A stretch of 27,635 nt of DNA, from contig CAXTVS010000044.1 in the NCBI GenBank assembly GCA_964247735.1, forward strand, positions 1 to 27,635, given 5' to 3'. The notes below the pieces were generated by a model, which had not been told where the DNA came from, did no database searches, and was given only the letters and a program-made list of their open reading frames with translations. Made by a program: the position numbers and the translations under genes. The DNA comes from Lichenicola sp964247735 (GTDB taxonomy: Bacteria; Pseudomonadota; Alphaproteobacteria; Acetobacterales; Acetobacteraceae). Positions 6,998 to 15,266 of this stretch are shown here, in pieces; position 1 is the first letter of the stretch; every line of letters begins with the position of its first letter.

Positions 6998-8023
6998 ATG
7001 CGGATCATCGCCATCGAGGAGCACGCTTTCGACGCCGGATTGGCGAAGGCCAGCGAGGGGGCCCAGGCGGCCGAGGCCGGCTACCTGAAGGCGCTCGGCG
7101 GCGAAGCGGCGGAGGAGCCACCCCTGACCGACCGCCCCAGCCTCAGTCCGTTCCGCGAGATCCCGGGGCGGGCGTTCGACATGGGGGACGGGCGGATCGC
7201 CGAGATGGACGCGCACGGCATCGACATGCAGGTCCTGTCCTACAGCAACCCGGCGCAGCTGGCTCCGGCGGGTGAGGCGGCAGGGCTGGCACGGGCGGCG
7301 AACGACCGCCTTGCGGCGGCGGTGCGGGCGCATCCGGACCGCCTGGCCGGCTTCGCGATCCTGCCATGGCAGGATCCTCAGGCGGCCGCGATAGAGCTGG
7401 AGCGCTCGGTCAAGGAGCTGGGGCTCAAGGGCACGCTGATCGTCGGGCGGCCCGGCCAGGTGTTCCTGGACGACGAGCGCTACCGGCCGGTGCTGGCGAT
7501 GCTGGACGCGTTGCGTGTGCCGCTCTACGTCCACCCTGGCATCCCGCTGCCGCAGGTGCAGCTTCCGTACTACGGCGGGTTGGACGAGGCGGTGACAGCG
7601 CGGCTGTCCCTGTTCGGCTGGGGATGGCACGCGGAGGCCGGCATCCAGGTCATCCGCCTGATCCTGTCCGGGGCGTTCGACCGGTATCCCGGTCTGCAGG
7701 TGGTCAGCGGGCACTGGGGCGAGATGGTGCCGTTCTACCTCCAGCGCATGGACGACGCGATGCCGCGTGCGGTGACCGGGTTGTCGCGGAGCATCACCGA
7801 GACCTACCGGTCGCAGGTGTTCGTCACGCCGAGCGGGATGCTGAACCTGCCGCACTTCCGCTTCATCCACGAGGTGCTGGGCACGGACCGGATCATCTAC
7901 TCGGTGGACTATCCCTACCTGACCAACACCGGTGCCCGGGAGTTCCTCGAGCACCTTCCGGTCGGGGTCGAGGAGAAGGAGAAGATCGCCCACCGCAACG
8001 CTGAATCTCTGTTCGGGCTGTGA
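6998..8023 (+). CDS. Amidohydrolase-2 family metal-dependent hydrolase or decarboxylase
   Basis: A 341-residue TIM-barrel protein of the amidohydrolase-2 family, which contains ACMSD, gamma-resorcylate decarboxylase and related ring-cleavage or decarboxylation enzymes. Metal ligands are in expected places: E7-x-H9 at the N-terminus (IEEH), H179 in LYVHPG, H239 in SGHWGE and D304 in SVDYPY. The C-terminus RNAESLFGL is typical of the family. Start ATG 6998 has a strong Shine-Dalgarno AGGAGG (6986-6991). The substrate is probably an aromatic or cyclic carboxylic acid by family precedent, but no neighbouring gene narrows it. It appears monocistronic, with a hairpin right after the stop. Confidence 0.88.
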   Translation: MRIIAIEEHAFDAGLAKASEGAQAAEAGYLKALGGEAAEEPPLTDRPSLSPFREIPGRAFDMGDGRIAEMDAHGIDMQVLSYSNPAQLAPAGEAAGLARAANDRLAAAVRAHPDRLAGFAILPWQDPQAAAIELERSVKELGLKGTLIVGRPGQVFLDDERYRPVLAMLDALRVPLYVHPGIPLPQVQLPYYGGLDEAVTARLSLFGWGWHAEAGIQVIRLILSGAFDRYPGLQVVSGHWGEMVPFYLQRMDDAMPRAVTGLSRSITETYRSQVFVTPSGMLNLPHFRFIHEVLGTDRIIYSVDYPYLTNTGAREFLEHLPVGVEEKEKIAHRNAESLFGL

Positions 8024-8080
8024 GGCTGCCGTCCGGGCGTAGGACGTTGCCCGGCTCTCGGTGAGCGCCCGGCGACAGCC
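8024..8080 (+). terminator. Hairpin after the amidohydrolase gene
   Basis: Begins directly after the stop codon. The outer stem is GGCTG (8024-8028) with CAGCC (8076-8080), and the inner stem CCGGGCG (8033-8039) with CGCCCGG (8066-8072), closing a 26-nt loop. There is no T tract. A role in terminating the amidohydrolase transcript is inferred. Confidence 0.4.
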
Positions 8081-8637
8081 GGTTGGGCAGAACTCCTGCC
8101 CGGCGGATCGCGCCGGTCGGTTTCCATGCCGCAGGATCGATGCAGGCCAGGCCGGTCATGCCATCAGGTCGATCGGCTCGCGTCGGCAGGACCGCTTGCC
8201 GCCGGCAGCGGAAGTGGGCGGGTCGAGGTCCAGGGCCGGCCTGCCGACGAGCCCGTCGGAGGCCTGGACCCCTCCGAACCGATGGATCGATGCATCGCGG
8301 TCGTGAACCACGTTCAGGCATCCCGACTTGGTTTGGTCGCGATGCCTGCCAGAGCGGGTTGAAGACGTCCGCAGTTGATCGGTGGCAGGTCCGACCGATT
8401 GTTGGTGCCGCGGACACCAGAACAGCCGGAAATCACCATGCGGGCTTAACAGGGCCTGACTTTCCAGAAAAACGTCGTGTCTCTCCAACAGGTTATGATC
8501 CTGGTCGGGTTGGCACAGCCATTGCTGACTGTGCTCGAAGCCAACCCAGGCGTCGGCGGGAGAGCGCGGTTCCTGCCTCAAGCGGGAATTGCACGTCGTG
8601 CCGACGGCGGGGACGCGGATACCGACTGGAGAACGCC
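8081..8637. other. Region without a recognisable gene
   Basis: About 560 bp in which I find no supportable gene on either strand. Open frames exist but have Arg/Pro/Cys-rich, low-quality translations and no ribosome-binding sites. The part from about 8300 to 8560 is visibly poorer in G/C than its surroundings, unlike the neighbouring coding DNA. That fits decayed or acquired sequence. The promoter of the downstream CPBP protease gene presumably lies near its 3' end. Confidence 0.5.
8507..8547. repeat. Inverted repeat in the gene-less stretch
   Basis: GGGTTGGC (8507-8514) and GCCAACCC (8540-8547) are a perfect 8-bp inverted repeat. CACAG followed by CTGTG inside it can extend the stem with a bulge. 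It lies about 90 bp before the CPBP protease start. It could be an operator, an RNA hairpin or a remnant; nothing in the sequence decides. Confidence 0.4.
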
Positions 8638-9375
8638 TTGCACGCCCACGAGCTCCTGCACGTTCTCTGCGAAGCCTACCTGTCGGATGTCATTCCGGTC
8701 GTCGTCGCGGTGGTTCTTGTTCTCCCGTTCGCGCCGCGAAGAAGGCTGCGCCCCGTCGGCTGGCTGGTCGCCTACATCGTCGCCGACGACACGGTCGCCC
8801 TGGTGCCCCTCCTGCTCGGTTGGAACTTCGGCCGCTGGAACTGGATCGGCCAGGGCGCCTCGCTCCTGTTCGCCCTCGTCGTCACCCGGCTATACCTCAG
8901 CAACCGGGAGGTCGGCTTTCGGCTTCCGCAGTCCCGGTCGGCCGTTCTCTGGACCGTCGCCGGGGTCGTCGGCGCGCTCGTCGTCGCGACCCCGCCGGCG
9001 ATCATGGGTCCGGTCACGCGGCCCGACGCCGAAACGTTCCTCTATCAGGCCACGCTCCCTGGACCGGTCGAGGAACTCGTCTTCCGGGGCGTGGGCCTGG
9101 CGCTTCTTCTCAGGGCCTTCTCGGAGGAGGGAAAGCCCGGGCGCCGGGCGCAGCTGATCGCGTCGCTCGTGACCGCGCTGTGGTTCACGTCCGGTCACGT
9201 GTTCCACCTTGAGCACGGACAGCTGGAGATCCGCTGGGTCCGCGTGCTCGACGTGTTTCCGATGGCGATCTGGTACGTGATCATCCGGCTCCGCAGCGGC
9301 AGCCTGCTCGGCGGCGTTCTCGCACACAACGCGGCGAACACCCTGGTCGAGACGCTTGCGGCCCTGCGCACCTGA
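8638..9375 (+). CDS. CPBP family intramembrane glutamic endopeptidase
   Basis: A 245-residue polytopic membrane protein of the CPBP (CAAX protease/bacteriocin-processing, ABI) family. The three signature motifs are present: EExxxR as E145-E146-x3-R150 in PVEELVFRG, FxxxH in FTSGHVFH (183-190), and HNxxN as H230-N231-x2-N234 in LAHNAAN. Hydrophobic helices include residues 18-31, 41-60, 72-86, 102-120 and 205-218. The start is TTG 8638, chosen because it has a well-spaced GGAG (8627-8630) and gives the normal family length. The open frame extends far upstream, but that part has no membrane-protein character. Substrate unknown; no bacteriocin or prenylation gene is nearby. Confidence 0.85.
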   Translation: MHAHELLHVLCEAYLSDVIPVVVAVVLVLPFAPRRRLRPVGWLVAYIVADDTVALVPLLLGWNFGRWNWIGQGASLLFALVVTRLYLSNREVGFRLPQSRSAVLWTVAGVVGALVVATPPAIMGPVTRPDAETFLYQATLPGPVEELVFRGVGLALLLRAFSEEGKPGRRAQLIASLVTALWFTSGHVFHLEHGQLEIRWVRVLDVFPMAIWYVIIRLRSGSLLGGVLAHNAANTLVETLAALRT

Positions 9376-9495
9376 TGACCGGCACCCATCGCGGGCGCGC
9401 TGCGCCGCGTCCGTCCCCGCGACCGGCAGGGCCGGGCTGAGGTGGATCCGTTGCGCGGTCCAGCCCACCTGGATCAACCGCTCCCGGCGCCCCGC

Positions 9496-9906
9496 TCATC
9501 TGCTCCAACGCGTTGCAGGGGCCGCTGCACGGCCTGCGTCACGAGCATCGACCGGGTTTGAGCGGATCAGGAGATCGCTGATGTGGGTGACCCGCCCGTG
9601 GTCGCCGAACCGGAGGTAGCTCGTGCCGGTGAGGATCGGGCGTCCGTCGGCGTCTATCCTGGTCCAGTTGGCCAGGACCTGGGCGTGGTGCCCGGTGAAC
9701 CCGTCGTTCCGGAACGAGCCCTGAGGTCGTCGCCTGCTCGGTGTCGAAGAAGCCGGCCACCTGCGTCAGGCGTCCATCCGCTCCAAAGCGGTCTCGCTGG
9801 CGCCCTGCTGGATCCCGGCCCCCTTGTCGTCATGCAGCGTCCATTCCGTCATCGACCGCTCATGGTGGTCCGCGAACGTGTGGTTCCTAAACGCAACATC
9901 GGACAT
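9496..9906 (-). pseudogene. Frameshifted NTF2-like (SnoaL-like) gene with two tandem half-domains
   Basis: Read from ATG 9906 to TGA 9496, the gene is in one frame except for about 9727-9787, where homology continues one frame over. The segment starting VAFRNHTFADHHERS is followed, after the shift, by FGADGRLTQVAGFFDTEQ. The original frame then resumes with FRNDGFTGHHAQVLANWTRI and ILTGTSYLRFGDHGRVTHIS. The first and second halves align with each other (FRN, then F, HH, W, D, G, G-S, RFG or FG, GR-T), so the gene holds two copies of a roughly 50-residue unit. Two compensating frameshifts and an in-frame stop (in the 9721-9780 segment) argue for a pseudogene, or alternatively two sequencing errors. 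NTF2-like membership is a tentative family guess. Confidence 0.55.
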
Positions 9907-9940
9907 GGTCTTCCGGAACTACTCGGTATGGGCGACCCAT

Positions 9941-10290
9941 CCCCTCGATGTTGGTCATCGTCGAGACAGTACCCGGGTTGGCGGCGGTTTCGGCGTCGGG
10001 CGCATCGAAGGTGCTGAAGCGGCCGAACGGGTCGCGGGAGAAGCCATGGTTCAGCCCGCGTCGTCGACCGCCTGCCCGGCGGCAACGGTGAACAGGTTGA
10101 TCGGGGTACGGCCCTGCCGGCCTTGGTTGCCGGCGAACTGGTTCCGGCTCCGGGCGCGGCGAAGGCGACGAACTGGCCGTTCGGATAGCGGATGAAGCCG
10201 CGGGCGGTGTTGTCCGGGACGATCTCGTAACCGGTAAAGATCCCGACCGCGCCGGCGTTGAGGTAGTAGCCGGTCGCGACTCCCTGCAGG
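9941..10290 (-). pseudogene. Remnant of an HAF-repeat extracellular protein gene
   Basis: Pieces of the repeat unit of HAF-family extracellular proteins are visible on the minus strand in different frames. GVATGYYLNAGAVGIFTGYE and ARGFIRYPNGQFVAFAAPGA lie in one frame (about 10284-10140). TPINLFTVAAGQAVDDAG follows in a second (about 10108-10054). LNHGFSRDPFGRFSTFDAPD continues in a third (about 10057-9941). The order and spacing match successive repeats (GYY, then HGFxRxPxGxFxxFDAPGA), but at least two frameshifts interrupt them and no start or signal peptide is seen. It is a truncated, decayed fragment. Confidence 0.55.
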
Positions 10291-10452
10291 TTGAGGCGTC
10301 GGTGGAACCGGTCGGGTCGGACACGGCATCCTGCCTGGCGGGACAGACTGGTGCAGTCTTCCTGGCCCACTGGTCGTCGGGCCGCCTGGCTGCTCCGGCG
10401 TTGATGCCCGCTGCCCGCCTGCAATCCGGTGTCGCACCCGGGCGGTGTCCGG

Positions 10453-10830
10453 TCACACGAACGGGCGGGCCGTGGCGGGGACGCCGATCTCGAACGGCGT
10501 CGTGTCGGACCAGAAGCGCCGCGTGAACCTGCCGGCATCGACGATGTAGGGAGGGTCCCAGGTGAAGCCGACATCGGCCACCTCGCGGGCGAAGCGCGAC
10601 ACCAGCCCGATCGGCCGCAGCAGCGGCAGGGGCACGGCGGCGAAGCTGGCCTTGCGCCCGATCGCCGCGGCCCCAGGGCGAGGATCTCGCGCGCGGTCCG
10701 GGTCGGGGCGCACGGCATGTTCCAGGCCTGGCCATAGGCGTCGTCCGGCGCGTCGAGCAGGGTCACGGCGGCGCGCGCGATGTCGGGGACGTAGGCAAAG
10801 TCGTGCGGCGTGTCGGGCGGGGCGAACAGC
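10453..10830 (-). pseudogene. 3' fragment of an NAD-dependent epimerase/dehydratase (SDR) gene
   Basis: The C-terminal half of an extended SDR. HDFAYVPDIARAAVTLLDAP and AYGQAWNMPCAPTRTAREIL are followed one frame over by GRKASFAAVPLPLLRPIGLV and then FTWDPPYIVDAGRFTRRFW, ending ATARPFV at TGA 10453. The frames join if one G is restored in the run of four C's (plus strand) at 10671-10674, so a single-base deletion in a homopolymer explains the shift. The N-terminal Rossmann half with the glycine motif and YxxxK is absent: homology stops near 10830, immediately before the LysR fragment. It is non-functional as it stands. Confidence 0.75.
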
Positions 10831-10847
10831 AGGGCGGACGGATGGCG

Positions 10848-11210
10848 GGGCACGACCTGATCGGCTTCGACCGGCCGACGCCGGCGTTGCGCGCCCTGGT
10901 CGGCCGTCTGCCCACCCTCGACCGGGCCGGCTTCGCGCTGCGGGGGGATAGCAGCCCGGCGCAGCTGGCGGCGATCCGCGCCGGCTTCAGCATCGGGCTG
11001 TGCCAGGCCGCGCTGGCGCGCCGTGACCCCGTGCTGGTGCGCGTGCTGGAGGACGAGGTGGCGGTGCAGCTCGGGCTGTGGATCGTCATGCACGGGGACC
11101 TCCGGACCAGCCCGCGCTGCCGGGCCGTGTTCGACGCCCTGGTGGAGGGATTGGCCGACGCGTCGGGTTCCGGCGGTTCTTCGGGCCGTGACGGTCCGTC
11201 TGGGGGTTGA
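10848..11210 (+). pseudogene. 3' fragment of a LysR-type transcriptional regulator gene
   Basis: The C-terminal part of a LysR effector-binding domain. HDLIGFDRPTPALRAL is followed by AQLAAIRAGFSIGLCQAALA, VRVLEDEVAVQLGLWIVMH and the closing helix RCRAVFDALVEGLA, with stop TGA at 11208. The N-terminal helix-turn-helix and half of the effector domain are missing, and the frame upstream of 10848 is unrelated. The fragment is transcriptionally divergent from the SDR fragment, and both are cut at their 5' ends within about 25 bp of each other. LysR regulators commonly sit divergent from an SDR gene, so the two probably formed such a pair before a deletion. Confidence 0.75.
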
Positions 11211-11377
11211 TGGGGTTGAGGCCGCAGCCGTCGGCGCGGCGCAAGGCCGCAGGAGGTCGGGAAGAGCGGCGCGATCCGGTGCATACGGGAGCGCGGCAGC
11301 AGCAAACCGTCAGGCATCGGACACCTCCGACGCCCTCGGGATCATGCCGCGTCGAGCCGTGTGAAGGTTCCTGAGCC

Positions 11378-13330
11378 CTAGTTCAGCGGCGCCAGGATCG
11401 CGTCCAGGCTGCCGCTGGTGCTGCCGGGGATGCGTTCGAGGTGCGGGTAGCGCAGGCCGCCATGGTAGTCGATGCGCACGGTGCGGTAGTGGTCCGCCGC
11501 TTTCAGCAGCAGCTCGATCGGCGCCTGCGTGGTCCTGGCGTCGGTGATGGTGCGGGCGAGATCGTCGGGATCGAAGGCGGCGCCGTTGACGGCGACGATC
11601 TCGGTGCCGACCGCGATGCCGGCCTTGAAGGCGGGACTGCCCCAGATCACGCCGCGTGCCGCGCCATCATGGGCGAGGTAGAGGCCGAGCGAGTAGGCGA
11701 AGTCGGACATCTTGCGCAGGCCCGCAGCGCTCTTCTCGTACGGGCTCTCCACCGCGGTGTAGACCAGCCGGTAGCCGCCGCGGGTGATGCCGTCGAGCGG
11801 CGCTCCGCCGCCGACGCCGTCCAGCCGGTTGCGGAGGAAGCCGGCCCAGTCGAAGGGTGCCACCGCGTTGAGCGCGCGGGCGACGTCGTCGAACACGTAG
11901 GTGCTGGTGACGTAGCTGCCGTTGTCCATGCCGAAGAAGCCGCGGGCGAAGTCGTTCAGCGACCTGGTGCCGTGCGACAGCTCGCGCAGCTTGGTGTCGA
12001 CGTCGAGCCAGACCAGGGCGCCCTCGTCGTAGTAGTCCTCCGAGCGCTGCCAGCCGCGCCACGGGATCGGCCGCCGCTCGGCGATGATCGGGTCGTTGGT
12101 GGTGTCCTCCAGGTCGCGCCAGGAGCGGCCGACGCCGTTGTCGTAGGTGGCGGCCATGTCGGCGAGCTGGTCCAGCCCGTCCTGCTTGGTCCACAGCCCG
12201 GAGCGGGCGGACAGGATCTTGCCCCAGTACTCGGTCTGGCCCTCGTAGACCCAGAGCAGGGTGTCGCGCTCGGGGGTGTTGAAGTTGGGCTGCCACAAAT
12301 CGGCCGGGCGGCGGAACTTGCCGTTCCAGCTATGGGTCGACTCGTGCGGCAGCAGGTCGCGGTCGGCGAGGTTCTTGTCCCAGGCGGTGAAGTCGTCGGC
12401 GCCCTCGCCGTTCTCCGAGGAGCGGTGGTGCTCCTCGCCGATGTCGCCGAGCTGGTCGGATACCGACAGGAGGAAGTCGTAGTGGTCGTAGTGGTGCGAG
12501 CCGAACAGGCGCTGCTCCTGCACCACCAGGTTGCGATAGGCCTGGAGCACAGTGGGGCTGATGGCCACGTCGTCCGCCACGTCGCCGGCGATGTCGAGAT
12601 GCACCGGCGCGGTGCCCCCCGGGACGGAGGCGGGCGGCGACAGGTCCTCGCGGCGGACGTTCCGGCCGGCCAGGATCGGGTTGTCCACCAGGGTGTTCAG
12701 CGGCACCGTCTTGTAGTGCACCACCGCACCCTGCTGGCTCGCGACGTCGAGGCCGGCGAAGGCGGTCCAGCCGGCCGGGTAGGTGACGGTCATGTCGAAC
12801 GGCAGGTCGCGGGAGAAGTACCCGGCCGGGTAGAGCAGGATCTCGTTGGCCTCCAGGCTGAGCATGCTCGGCGTCATCACCACACGGCCCTCGTTGGGCA
12901 CCACCGGCGACAGGTACTGGAAGTCGAGGTCGAGCGTCGTGGCGCCTTGCGGCACCGGGACGTGGAAGGCGTAGACGTCGACCGGGTCGCGCACCCAGGC
13001 GAGGCGTGTGCTGCCGGCATGGATCACCAGGCTGGCGAACTTGTCGATCTGCCCGGTGGGGGAGTGGTCGCCCGGCACCCATTTCGGGAACAGCAGCACG
13101 GTGTCGCCGGCGCCCGACACGGGGATGGTCTCGTGGGCGGTGAAGATGTGTCGGTCGAGATCGGTGGCGTCGATCCGGAGCGTGATGGTGCCGGAATAGA
13201 CACGGTCCTGCGGCGCCTGGATCGGCGGCACGGCGGGAGCCGGCTCGGGCTGTGGCTGCTGCGCCGTGGCGGCCAGCGGGGTGGCGCAGGACAGGCCGGC
13301 CGACAGGGCGGCGCCGGCGATGCCGCGCAT
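11378..13330 (-). CDS. M61 family metallopeptidase (glycyl aminopeptidase-like) with PDZ domain
   Basis: A 650-residue exported zinc peptidase. From ATG 13330 the N-terminus is a Sec-type signal (MRGIAGAALSAGLS, cleavage near ATAQQ) followed by a Pro-rich linker. The M61 N-terminal beta domain runs to about residue 260. The zinc site is HESTH at 329-333, with the third ligand Glu363 in VYEGQTEYWG. A C-terminal PDZ domain covers about 545-625 (SPAFKAGIAVGTEIVAVNG). In-frame alternatives upstream (GTG 13372, or the open frame to 13483) also lack a Shine-Dalgarno; the chosen start places the signal peptide correctly. It is divergent from the aldehyde oxidoreductase operon with about 200 bp between. 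The substrate is unknown; family precedent is release of N-terminal Gly or Ala. Confidence 0.9.
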   Translation of the reverse strand: MRGIAGAALSAGLSCATPLAATAQQPQPEPAPAVPPIQAPQDRVYSGTITLRIDATDLDRHIFTAHETIPVSGAGDTVLLFPKWVPGDHSPTGQIDKFASLVIHAGSTRLAWVRDPVDVYAFHVPVPQGATTLDLDFQYLSPVVPNEGRVVMTPSMLSLEANEILLYPAGYFSRDLPFDMTVTYPAGWTAFAGLDVASQQGAVVHYKTVPLNTLVDNPILAGRNVRREDLSPPASVPGGTAPVHLDIAGDVADDVAISPTVLQAYRNLVVQEQRLFGSHHYDHYDFLLSVSDQLGDIGEEHHRSSENGEGADDFTAWDKNLADRDLLPHESTHSWNGKFRRPADLWQPNFNTPERDTLLWVYEGQTEYWGKILSARSGLWTKQDGLDQLADMAATYDNGVGRSWRDLEDTTNDPIIAERRPIPWRGWQRSEDYYDEGALVWLDVDTKLRELSHGTRSLNDFARGFFGMDNGSYVTSTYVFDDVARALNAVAPFDWAGFLRNRLDGVGGGAPLDGITRGGYRLVYTAVESPYEKSAAGLRKMSDFAYSLGLYLAHDGAARGVIWGSPAFKAGIAVGTEIVAVNGAAFDPDDLARTITDARTTQAPIELLLKAADHYRTVRIDYHGGLRYPHLERIPGSTSGSLDAILAPLN

Positions 13331-13536
13331 CAGGCGGCTGCGATGGCTGGCGGAGAAGGTCTGGATGATCACGGTGCGGCGGGCCTGTCTGTTCGGCCGC
13401 ACCACGCCATCAAACGGATCGTGTTGCAACAGCGCCGCCAATCCCGTCACGTGAGCGAGAGGTGGGGCGTCGACGCCTCCCATGGGGGTCGAAGCGGCGT
13501 CATGATGGTGCAGCGCATGAGGCGGGGGTGATCAGC

Positions 13537-14268
13537 ATGGGCGAAGGCCGAGACGATCCGGCGCTGCCGGCTGCGAGGGTGTCGCGGCGCGGGATACTGC
13601 AGGGTGGTGCCGCGACCGCCGTGGCGGCAGGGTTAGCGGGCGCTCCGGCGCAGGCCGAACCGGTTGCGGCCCCGGTGGAGCCCGGACCGGCACCCGGCCT
13701 GGCGCCGGTGGTGACGGAGACGGTGCGGATGACGGTGAACGGGCAGCAGCGGGTGCTGACGCTGGACGCGCGCACCACGCTGCTGGACATGCTGCGCGAG
13801 CACCTGCACCTCACCGGCTCGAAGAAGGGCTGCGACCACGGCCAGTGCGGCGCCTGCACGGTGCTGGCGGACGGGCAGCGGATCAACGCCTGCCTCAGCC
13901 TGGCGGTGATGCATGACGGCGGAAAGGTCGTCACCGTCGAGGGGCTGGCGCAGGGCGACGCGCTGCATCCGATGCAGCAGGCGTTTCTGTCACATGACGG
14001 CTACCAGTGCGGCTACTGCACCCCGGGGCAGATCTGCTCGGCGATCGGGATGCTGCAGGAGCACAAGGACGGCTGGCCGAGCTGGGTGACGGCCGACCTG
14101 ACCGCGTCGCCGCCGCCGCTGACCGACGGGGAGCTGCGCGAGCGCATGAGCGGCAACATCTGCCGCTGCAGCGCCTATCCCAACATCGTCGCGGCGATCC
14201 GCGAGGTCGAGGGTGGATCCGGTCACGACGTCGGACATGCCGATGCCGGACGGAAGGTGCCGGCATGA
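13537..14268 (+). CDS. paoA: Aldehyde oxidoreductase, 2Fe-2S subunit (PaoA/YagT-like), Tat signal
   Basis: The 243-residue iron-sulfur subunit of a xanthine oxidase-family enzyme. A twin-arginine signal (SRRGILQGG, residues 16-24) precedes the plant-ferredoxin-like 2Fe-2S domain (C99, C104, C107, C119). The second, helical 2Fe-2S domain follows (C158-x2-C161 in QCGYC, and C209-x-C211 in GNICRCSAYP). ATG 13537 follows a G-rich ribosome-binding region. It overlaps the FAD subunit by 4 bp (ATGA). The signal implies that the assembled heterotrimer is folded in the cytoplasm with its cofactors and exported through Tat, as known for E. coli PaoABC. Such enzymes oxidise aromatic and other aldehydes to acids. 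The symbol is given by subunit similarity. Confidence 0.88.
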   Translation: MGEGRDDPALPAARVSRRGILQGGAATAVAAGLAGAPAQAEPVAAPVEPGPAPGLAPVVTETVRMTVNGQQRVLTLDARTTLLDMLREHLHLTGSKKGCDHGQCGACTVLADGQRINACLSLAVMHDGGKVVTVEGLAQGDALHPMQQAFLSHDGYQCGYCTPGQICSAIGMLQEHKDGWPSWVTADLTASPPPLTDGELRERMSGNICRCSAYPNIVAAIREVEGGSGHDVGHADAGRKVPA

Positions 14269-15266
14269 GGAGCTTTGCCTATGACCGCGCGGCCAGCCCG
14301 CAGGGTGCCGCGCTGTCCGGTGCGCTGTCCGGCGCCGCGTTCATCGCCGGCGGGACCAACCTGCTCGACCTGATGAAGCTGGAGGTGGAAACGCCGACCC
14401 GGCTGGTCGATCTCGGGCGGCTTGATCTGGGCGGGGTGCAGCCGACCGCGGATGGCGGGCTGCGCATCGGCGCCGGGGTGAGCAACAGCGCCTTGTCGGC
14501 GGATCCCACGGTGCGGGCGCGGTATCCGCTGCTGGCACAGGCGCTGTTGGCCGGCGCCTCGCCACAGCTGCGGAACAAGGCGACCACCGCCGGCAACCTG
14601 CTGCAGCGCACGCGCTGCGTGTATTTCTATGACACCGCCAGCGGGTGCAACAAGCGGGCGCCTGGCACCGGCTGCAGCGCGATCGGCGGCGTGAACCGCA
14701 TGAATGCGGTGGTAGGCACCAGTTCCGCCTGCATCGCGGCGCATCCGTCCGACATGGCGGTGGCGATGATGGCGCTGGACGCGACGATCGAGACGGTGAC
14801 CGCGAGCGGCTCGGGGCGTCGCATCCCGATCACCGGCTTCTACCGGCTGCCGGGAAACACGCCGCACCTGGACACCGTGCTGCAGCCCGGCGAGCTGATC
14901 ACCGCCGTCACCTTGCCGCCGCCGCCGCCCGGAGTGCAGGGCTACCGCAAGATACGCGACCGCGCGTCGTACGCGTTCGCGCTGGTGTCGGTGGCGTCGA
15001 TCGTGGACGGCTCGGACGGGCGGATCAGGCAGGCCCGCTTCGCCTGCGGCGGCATCGCCCCGCGGCCGTGGCGGGTGGAGGCGGCGGAGGCGGCGCTGGC
15101 GGGCGCCCAGGCGGACGGCCCGTCGCTGGACCGGGCTTGCGACCTGCTGCTGCAGGGTGCTGCCGGGCACGGCTACAACGACTTCAAGATCCCGATGGTC
15201 CGGCGTCTGCTGACGCATGTGGTGGCGCAGGCGGTCCATGCCGGGCAGGAGCAGCGGAATGGCTGA
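14265..15266 (+). CDS. paoB: Aldehyde oxidoreductase, FAD subunit with 4Fe-4S cluster (PaoB/YagS-like)
   Basis: A 333-residue FAD-binding middle subunit. It has the FAD pyrophosphate loop AGGTNLLDLMK (residues 28-38) and the second FAD motif AGNLLQRTRC (109-118). Four cysteines (C118, C128, C137, C156) lie in the stretch from QRTRC through GCNKRAPGTGC to SSACIAAHPSD. This insertion coordinates an extra 4Fe-4S cluster in E. coli PaoB and distinguishes this branch from ordinary xanthine dehydrogenases. A CO dehydrogenase flavoprotein C-terminal domain follows (about 225-325). It starts inside the stop of the 2Fe-2S subunit and overlaps the next gene by 8 bp, so translation of the three is coupled. 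Confidence 0.9.
   Translation: MRSFAYDRAASPQGAALSGALSGAAFIAGGTNLLDLMKLEVETPTRLVDLGRLDLGGVQPTADGGLRIGAGVSNSALSADPTVRARYPLLAQALLAGASPQLRNKATTAGNLLQRTRCVYFYDTASGCNKRAPGTGCSAIGGVNRMNAVVGTSSACIAAHPSDMAVAMMALDATIETVTASGSGRRIPITGFYRLPGNTPHLDTVLQPGELITAVTLPPPPPGVQGYRKIRDRASYAFALVSVASIVDGSDGRIRQARFACGGIAPRPWRVEAAEAALAGAQADGPSLDRACDLLLQGAAGHGYNDFKIPMVRRLLTHVVAQAVHAGQEQRNG

Noticed and set aside
6871..7014. 48-residue N-terminal extension of the DUF3429-like protein
   Set aside because: It would cover the ribosome-binding site and start of the divergent amidohydrolase, and its sequence lacks membrane-protein character.
8083..8637. N-terminal extension of the CPBP protease frame
   Set aside because: The extension is Arg/Pro/Gly-rich with no membrane or domain character. 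The TTG at 8638 has a Shine-Dalgarno and yields a normal-length family member.
10453..10735. Programmed frameshift in the SDR fragment
   Set aside because: The gene also lacks its entire 5' half and lies among other remnants, so a decay mutation (or sequencing error) in the G run is simpler.
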